Source: JANPLG01 sp964609085
GTDB lineage: Bacteria; Armatimonadota; SYMT01
Direction: 5' to 3'
Assembly (NCBI GenBank): GCA_964609085.1
Contig: CAZSRZ010000069.1
Coordinates: 1-28,215, forward strand
DNA: 28,215 bases
Shown here: piece by piece, positions 23,762 through 28,215 of the stretch
How the letters are laid out: each line of letters starts with the position of its first letter
Numbering within the stretch: position 1 is the first letter of the stretch
Position numbers and translations under genes: made by a program
Notes under the pieces: generated by a model
Seen by the model: the letters and a program-made list of their open reading frames with translations, nothing else
What the model was told of the DNA's origin: nothing
Database searches by the model: none

Positions 23762-24060
23762 TCCATTCTTTCCGTCCACGGTTTCAGCGCGACCTGATCC
23801 GCCTCGGTCAGGGCCGTAAACTGCAGCCGAGCATTCCGCCCGTCCTGGCTTACACGCGTCAACTCCCCAGACATGATGTAGCCCGGAAGGTGGAGAGTAA
23901 AGGGGATGCGCTTCCCCGAGGGGAGATCGCCGTCCAACCCGTCATCCATGATGACCTCCATACCGGTGTCCAGGTAGCGCACAACCCTGCCCCCGGTGGC
24001 TCTTTCCTTGAGGTAAAGAGTGACCCGCTGATCCGGAGTGCTGCGCTGCCTGCGTCGCAT
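23758..24060 (-). CDS. PilZ-like small protein
   Basis: Encodes 100 residues starting MRRRQR with a basic N-terminus, then a compact beta-barrel-like segment (VTLYLKE, GRVVRYLDTGMEVIMDD, IPFTLHLP, MSGELTRVS, ARLQFTALTEADQVALKPW). The last stretch is typical of PilZ C-termini and the N-terminal Arg cluster is where PilZ domains bind cyclic di-GMP, but the usual RxxxR and D/NxSxxG motifs are not clean. It could be a c-di-GMP receptor or a degenerate, non-binding PilZ. The start overlaps the upstream DUF881 stop (TGATG). The identity is tentative. Confidence 0.55.
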   Translation of the reverse strand: MRRRQRSTPDQRVTLYLKERATGGRVVRYLDTGMEVIMDDGLDGDLPSGKRIPFTLHLPGYIMSGELTRVSQDGRNARLQFTALTEADQVALKPWTERME

Positions 24061-25007
24061 CAGGGCGATGCGGTGGTGCGGGCGCAATACGGGCACGCAT
24101 CCCGCCCCGCCTGCATCGCCTCGGGCTCAGCGGTGAAGAACACTCGCTGCCCGACGTTGAGGCGCGTCCCGAATCGGCACATTCCCACGTGGTAGCGAGG
24201 CAATCCCCTGCCGCCGTAGACCACACCCGGCCCGATCGGCACCGCCGGCGCAGTTCCGTCCAGGACCGGGCGCGTGACGGCGGTACCCCCCGGGGAAGTC
24301 GGCGGCGGCGTTGTCGGGCGACGGACCACGGCCGGCCCGGTTACACCCGCGGGTCCGGGGCCGATGCCTAGGGGCTCCGGCACGCTCTCGGGGGGGATCG
24401 CGCGCACCAGAGTCAGCGACGTCGGCTGCACCCGAGCAGGCAGGACGAGGCGGTCGGAGATCTGAATCTCCACCATCTTCAACTCATCCAGGCCGGCCGT
24501 CCGGATCACTCCGCCCGCACGCGTCAGTTCAACTCGCAGCCGTTCGCCGGGGCCGATGGCCAGCACCCGGAACGGTTGGACCAGTTCGAGTCCGTTCAGG
24601 CGGATACCGGTGGACGATTCGGCCCAGGCGCTCTCGGCGGTCAGCCGCAGCGAGACTACCCTCCCCATCCGGGAGAGGGCCTCGACGGCGATCGCCTCAG
24701 CACCCGCGTTCCGCAGCGCGTTAACGACAGCGAGCAGATCACGCTCCCGGACTTTCAGCGCGGCGGGGTCGACCCCGCGCATCAGGGGCCGCGGGCTGTT
24801 ACGCAGGATCACCGCAATGCCGGGGCCCTCCACCGGCGTGAGTCCGGCCAGGAGTTCGGCTCGGGCTAGTCGGGCCTGTAACTCCGCCTCCGCCGGCGGA
24901 ACGGAAACGACTGTCGCCTGCGCTGCGGCGAAGGGAGCGATGCCAGCGGAGGTGATGCCTAGCCCGGCCAGGAGTGCTAACCCACTCACCAACCGTCTGG
25001 CGCTCAC
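24060..25007 (-). CDS. Exported DUF881-like protein with a cysteine-containing C-terminal tail
   Basis: Encodes 315 residues with a signal peptide or N-terminal anchor (RRLVSGLALLAGLGITSAG). Residues about 40-200 match DUF881 (YlxW/YlxX-type): a Q-A-R-L-A coiled segment, GLTPVEGPGIAVILR, LLAVVNALRNAGAEAIAVEAL, GIRLNGLELVQPFRVLAIG, and a final strand. DUF881 proteins usually sit near division or septation genes; here the neighbours are coxS and a PilZ-like gene. A Pro/Thr/Gly linker (about 220-265) leads to a C-terminal piece with Cys in MCRFG and ACPYCA, a possible zinc or disulfide site that the family lacks. The GTG start overlaps the coxS stop by 4 bases. Confidence 0.72.
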   Translation of the reverse strand: MSARRLVSGLALLAGLGITSAGIAPFAAAQATVVSVPPAEAELQARLARAELLAGLTPVEGPGIAVILRNSPRPLMRGVDPAALKVRERDLLAVVNALRNAGAEAIAVEALSRMGRVVSLRLTAESAWAESSTGIRLNGLELVQPFRVLAIGPGERLRVELTRAGGVIRTAGLDELKMVEIQISDRLVLPARVQPTSLTLVRAIPPESVPEPLGIGPGPAGVTGPAVVRRPTTPPPTSPGGTAVTRPVLDGTAPAVPIGPGVVYGGRGLPRYHVGMCRFGTRLNVGQRVFFTAEPEAMQAGRDACPYCARTTASP

Positions 25008-25498
25008 GACGGATCCCCCGCGTCAGCCTGTTCTCGCATCCGCGCCGCCGCCAGTTGCACCGCTTCGATGATCTTGGTGTAACCGGTGCAGCGACAGAGG
25101 TTGCCTTGAAGCCAGTAACGGATCTGCTCCTCGGTTGGGTCGGGCACGTCGCGAAGCAGGGCCGTGGCGTTGAGGAGGAAGCCGGGGATGCACACCCCGC
25201 ACTGCAGTGCCGTGACATCCACGAAGGCCTGCTGGAGCGGGCTCAGCTTGCCGGCTCGAGAGAGGCCCTCCACCGTGACGATCTCCTTTTCCGCCGCGGT
25301 GACCGCCAGGACCAGACAGGTGGTCACCGGTTCCCCGTTCAGCAGCATGGTGCAGGCGCCGCAGTCGCCGGTGCCGCACCCCTCCTTGGTCCCCGTGAGG
25401 TCCAGCTTGTAGCGGATCACGTCCAGCAGACGTTCACGGGGTTCCACCTCAACCGGGCAATCGCGGCCGTTGATGTGAAGGGTGATCAATTGCTTCAT
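25004..25498 (-). CDS. 2Fe-2S subunit of a molybdenum hydroxylase (CoxS-like)
   Basis: Encodes 164 residues, the small subunit of the xanthine dehydrogenase / CO dehydrogenase family, carrying electrons from the molybdenum centre to FAD. Two cluster sites are complete: the plant-ferredoxin-type GCGTGDCGACTML with a later Cys, and the C-terminal QCGVCIPG ... LCRCTGY. Length is typical. It follows coxM with a 4-base overlap and precedes the DUF881 gene with a 4-base overlap. The large molybdopterin subunit that would complete the enzyme is not in the window, so the substrate cannot be inferred. Confidence 0.9.
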   Translation of the reverse strand: MKQLITLHINGRDCPVEVEPRERLLDVIRYKLDLTGTKEGCGTGDCGACTMLLNGEPVTTCLVLAVTAAEKEIVTVEGLSRAGKLSPLQQAFVDVTALQCGVCIPGFLLNATALLRDVPDPTEEQIRYWLQGNLCRCTGYTKIIEAVQLAAARMREQADAGDPS

Positions 25499-26373
25499 AA
25501 CGGGATCGACGCGGATGGGGAAAGGAGTTGGGTCAACCCGGTTCGCAGCAGGCCGGCAATCATGGCCCTTCTATATCGTGCGGATGCGCGCTGATCGTCG
25601 ATTGGGCGGCACGCTTGTTCCGCCAGTCTCACCGCGTCCTCCAGCCCGGGCGCCCCGCGGGACTCCAGGAGCGCTTCAGCCTCACGCGCTCGAAAGACGA
25701 CCGGCCCCACCGCGCCGAGAGCGATTCGGACTCGCGACGGCAACTCGCCCGGCAGCAGTGTGATGGCGACGCCCACCATCGCCAGATCCATCGCCTTCCG
25801 CACTGCCAGCTTCCGGTAAAACGATCGCAGGCCGGGGATGACAGGCGGCAGCCGGATGGCGGTGACAAGCTCGCCGGGGTTCAGCAGCGTCTGGCCCGGG
25901 CTCTTCCAAAAGGCACCTATCGGCAGTTCCCGCTGCTGCTCTCCCGGTCCGGCCAATTCGACGACGGCGTCGTAAGCGAGCAGCGCCGTGGCGGTATCCG
26001 CCGAGGGCGAGGCGTTGCAGACGTTGCCGGCGAGCGTGGCGAGATTCCGAATCTGCACGGACCCAACCTCGGCCGCTCCGCGGGCAAGCCCCGGGTAGCT
26101 CGCCGCCACCACGGCGTGGTTCTCAACCGCCCTCAGGGTTGCCAGGGAGCCAATGCGGAGTCCCTCGCTCGGGCAGTAGGTGATGGGGCGCAGTTCCTCG
26201 ACAGAGCCGAGGGAGATGATCCAGTCCGGCTGGACGCGGCCGCTCTCCATCTGGATCAGGAGATCCGTGCCGCCGGCGAGTAGTCGGGTCGGCTCACCAC
26301 GTGCGGCGAGATCGCCGAGCATCCGCACCGTCTCTGCCAGGGACCGGGGTTCGAGGTAGTCGAAAGACTTCAT
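25495..26373 (-). CDS. FAD-binding subunit of a molybdenum hydroxylase (CoxM-like)
   Basis: Encodes 292 residues, the medium subunit that binds FAD and passes electrons to an acceptor. Visible are FDYLEPRSLAE at the start, LAGGTDLLIQM (FAD-binding), IRNLATLAGNVCNASPSADT (the second FAD loop, usually TIGGNIANASPAADT) and the C-terminal domain with KAMDLAMVGVA. The ATG at 26373 fits family starts but has no ribosome site. A GTG at 26436 with GGGAGG upstream would add 21 residues, and a 22-codon leader ORF overlapping the ATG is a third option. No coxL is visible: upstream is a small membrane protein, downstream is coxS. Confidence 0.87.
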   Translation of the reverse strand: MKSFDYLEPRSLAETVRMLGDLAARGEPTRLLAGGTDLLIQMESGRVQPDWIISLGSVEELRPITYCPSEGLRIGSLATLRAVENHAVVAASYPGLARGAAEVGSVQIRNLATLAGNVCNASPSADTATALLAYDAVVELAGPGEQQRELPIGAFWKSPGQTLLNPGELVTAIRLPPVIPGLRSFYRKLAVRKAMDLAMVGVAITLLPGELPSRVRIALGAVGPVVFRAREAEALLESRGAPGLEDAVRLAEQACRPIDDQRASARYRRAMIAGLLRTGLTQLLSPSASIPL

Positions 26374-26438
26374 GCGGGGGTGTTCGGCATCGGGTGGGCT
26401 TCCGGACCACCCGGCGCGCCCCCGCCGTTGTTGCACAT
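26370..26438 (-). CDS. Possible 22-residue leader peptide before coxM
   Basis: ATG (complement of 26436-26438) opens a 22-codon frame beginning MCNNGGGAPGG whose TGA overlaps the coxM ATG as ATGA. GGGAGGGA precedes it, with rather short spacing for this ATG and better spacing for the GTG two bases on. It may be a translational-coupling leader, or the ribosome site may instead serve an extended coxM. Low confidence. Confidence 0.25.
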   Translation of the reverse strand: MCNNGGGAPGGPEAHPMPNTPA

Positions 26439-26481
26439 TCCCTCCCGCGATCCCTTCTCCGAAAGGGACGGGAACGGTGCC

Positions 26482-26694
26482 TTACTGGCGCTCGGAGGGG
26501 TAGAGCATCCCGCCGACGAATCCCCCGATCAGCGCACCCAGGATGGCGATGGGGATGGCGAACAGCGCCGACTCCCCGTTGGCGAAGTTGATCTTGGCCG
26601 CGGGGTCGACCCGGTGTGCCAGGGTTTCCACCAACCGCATCGCCCCCCAGATTCCCCCACCGGCGCAGGCCAGTAACCAGATCTTCCGGAGCAT
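26482..26694 (-). CDS. Small membrane protein of unknown function
   Basis: Encodes 70 residues with two hydrophobic helices: MLRKIWLLACAGGGIWGAM (about 1-19) and ALFAIPIAILGALIGGFVGGML (about 43-64), the second rich in Gly as in tightly packed helices. A polar loop with DPAAKINFANGE lies between. The ATG at 26694 has a good GAGGAG ribosome site. It is followed 108 bases later by coxM on the same strand and is divergent from xylA. I do not recognise a family. Confidence 0.65.
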   Translation of the reverse strand: MLRKIWLLACAGGGIWGAMRLVETLAHRVDPAAKINFANGESALFAIPIAILGALIGGFVGGMLYPSERQ

Positions 26695-26852
26695 GCCAAT
26701 CTCCTCGCGGCACGGCCGCGTCTCCGGTCGGAATTGTGGCCGTCGCCGCCGGCAACTGCAGCCCTGATCCAGTCCGGCCGCGAGATCCAACTCCACGTCC
26801 GCCCCTCGGTTGCACTAGAATCTGGCGAGTCTCCCTTCCGAAAGGCCCCCCG

Positions 26853-28019
26853 ATGTCTCCCTACACCCCCACCCCGGCCGATCGTTTCACCTTCGGTCTC
26901 TGGACCTTCGGCAACCCGGGCCGCGACCCGTTTGGCGAACCGGTCCGCGAACGCATCTCGCCCGTGGAAGGAGTGCGTCGCCTCTCCGCCCTCGGCGCCT
27001 ACGGGGTGAACCTGCACGACAACGACCTGGTGCCAATCGACGCGACCGCAGCCGAACGAGACCGCATCGTCGCCGAGTTTAAGCAAGCCCTGAGCGATCA
27101 CAACATGCAGGTCCCGATGGCGACCACCAATCTCTTCGGAGATCCCGCCTTCAAGGACGGCGCCTTCACCAGCAACGATCCCAAGGTGCGCGCCTACGCC
27201 CTGCAAAAGACCATGCGAGCCATCGACCTGGGCGTGGAACTGGGTGCCGGGGTCTACGTCTTCTGGGGCGGGCGCGAGGGGACGGAGGTCGACGCCGCCA
27301 AGGACGCGGTCCAGGCGGCGAAGTGGTTCAGGGAGTGCCTGAACTTCCTGTGTTACTACGTGAAGGATCAAGGCTACCAACTCACGTTTGCCCTCGAAGC
27401 CAAACCTAACGAACCCCGCGGGGACATCTACTTACCCACCACCGGGCACATGCTGGCCTTCATCGAGACCCTGGATGACCCGACGATGGTCGGGGTCAAC
27501 CCCGAAGTGGCTCACGAGACGATGGCGGGGCTGAACTTCTACCACGGCGTGGCGCAGGCCCTGGAGCAAAACAAACTGTTCCACATCGACCTGAACGGGC
27601 AGCGGCCGGGACGGTACGATCAGGACTTCCGGTTCGGCCAGGAAGACATCAAGGGTGCCTTCTTCCTGGTGAAGCTGTTGGAAGATTACGCCTGGGGCGG
27701 GATGCGCCACTTCGACGCACACGCCATGCGCACCGAGGACGAGGCGGGCGTGTGGGAATTCTGCGCCGGCTGCATGCGGACGTACAAGATCCTGCAGGAG
27801 AAGGTCGCGCGCTACAATGCGGACGCCGAAATCCAGGGCATGCTGGCCGAGATTCGGGCCGGGGATCCTGAGATGGAGGGGCTGATGTCGGGCTACAGTG
27901 CCGAGCGAGCGGGTCGGCTGAGCGCGATCGAGTTCGATCGCGTCGGGATGGGCCGCAAAGGCAGAGGCTACGAGAAACTGGACCAACTGGCGACCGAACT
28001 ATTGCTGGGCGTCCGCTAA
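26853..28019 (+). CDS. xylA: Xylose isomerase, class I (Streptomyces type)
   Basis: Encodes 388 residues interconverting D-xylose and D-xylulose (also glucose/fructose), cytoplasmic and metal-dependent. Active-site and metal residues match the actinobacterial enzyme at an offset of one: His55 and Asp58 (NLHDND), Glu182 and Lys184 (EAKPNEPRGD), Glu218 and His221 (NPEVAHETMAGLNF), Asp246, Asp256 and Asp258 (HIDLNGQ ... YDQDFRFG) and the Asp of HFDAHAMRTED. The short class I form lacks the long N-terminus of class II enzymes. No xylulokinase is in the window. ATG 26853 fits the family start; a possible -10 TAGAAT lies at 26816-26821 without a good -35. Confidence 0.96.
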   Translation: MSPYTPTPADRFTFGLWTFGNPGRDPFGEPVRERISPVEGVRRLSALGAYGVNLHDNDLVPIDATAAERDRIVAEFKQALSDHNMQVPMATTNLFGDPAFKDGAFTSNDPKVRAYALQKTMRAIDLGVELGAGVYVFWGGREGTEVDAAKDAVQAAKWFRECLNFLCYYVKDQGYQLTFALEAKPNEPRGDIYLPTTGHMLAFIETLDDPTMVGVNPEVAHETMAGLNFYHGVAQALEQNKLFHIDLNGQRPGRYDQDFRFGQEDIKGAFFLVKLLEDYAWGGMRHFDAHAMRTEDEAGVWEFCAGCMRTYKILQEKVARYNADAEIQGMLAEIRAGDPEMEGLMSGYSAERAGRLSAIEFDRVGMGRKGRGYEKLDQLATELLLGVR

Positions 28020-28023
28020 CTCC

Positions 28024-28215
28024 GTGTCACAGAAGCAAACGAATCGGGAGGGGCGCAAAGCCTTGACCGAGGCGAGGCCACGTGCCGGCGGCGCGGGGCC
28101 GACACAGCCTCGTTCGTCGCGGCGCGATGAGCGGCCGGCCTGGATCAAGGGGGTTTCGCAGACGGCGACCGGGCTGGCGCTCGGGCTGCTAACCGGGAGT
28201 CTGGCGGGCTGGCTG
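28024..28215 (+). CDS. N-terminus of a membrane protein cut by the window edge
   Basis: A frame opens at GTG 28024, 4 bases after the xylA stop, and stays open to the end (64 residues). The first ~45 residues are polar and Arg-rich, followed by WIKGVSQTATGLALGLLTGSLAGWL, the start of a membrane helix. A TTG further in, after GGGAGGGG, is an alternative start in the same frame. Function is not determinable from this piece. Confidence 0.45.
   Translation, partial: MSQKQTNREGRKALTEARPRAGGAGPTQPRSSRRDERPAWIKGVSQTATGLALGLLTGSLAGWL

Overview
The window is 28.2 kb of GC-rich bacterial chromosome with one 100-base assembly gap (4411-4510). It carries about 30 genes, mostly in short operons with 4-base overlaps. 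The mix of genes suggests a free-living heterotroph of an under-sampled phylum: PPC-domain secreted protein, ROK kinase, GH95, DUF1080, class I xylose isomerase, a DciA-type helicase loader with a zinc ribbon, and an orphan pair of CoxM/CoxS subunits. Armatimonadota is my best guess, but there is no rRNA or other phylogenetic marker here and the assignment is weak.

Layout. 1-4227: an SDR oxidoreductase and a secreted protein on the minus strand, divergent from a PPC-domain secreted protein and a ROK sugar kinase on the plus strand; a folded palindromic element lies between the two pairs. 4238-4980: a cluster of hairpin-forming repeats containing the gap. 5000-9336: a zinc-type asparaginase, an aldo/keto reductase, DciA, two overlapping PycTM-like (DUF5706) membrane proteins and methylglyoxal synthase. 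9508-10116: an iodothyronine-deiodinase-like selenoprotein, read through an in-frame TGA with a SECIS-like hairpin just after it. 10377-12937: a lower-GC cysteine-containing protein of unknown function beside a decayed ISAs1-family element. 13218-16123: GH95 glycosidase plus a sugar-phosphate phosphatase, divergent from a strong promoter with LacI-type operator half-sites that drives a 59-residue arginine-rich protein ending at a strong bidirectional terminator.

16605-21936 is the most unusual region. It is a five-gene minus-strand operon encoding an FHA protein, a ParA/MinD ATPase with a C-terminal membrane anchor, a second ParA ATPase, an Hsp70-like ATPase and a protein I read as a diverged GrpE-like exchange factor. 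It ends at the shared terminator. I know of no described system with this composition, and I propose it as the main candidate for an undescribed system: a dedicated chaperone pair working with membrane-bound positioning ATPases and an FHA phosphothreonine reader.

22213-28215: a double-DUF1080 secreted protein; a tightly overlapping minus-strand operon coxM-coxS-DUF881-PilZ-like-clpS with no large molybdenum subunit in view; a small membrane protein; xylose isomerase; and the start of a further membrane protein cut by the window edge. No tRNA, rRNA or CRISPR array was recognised.
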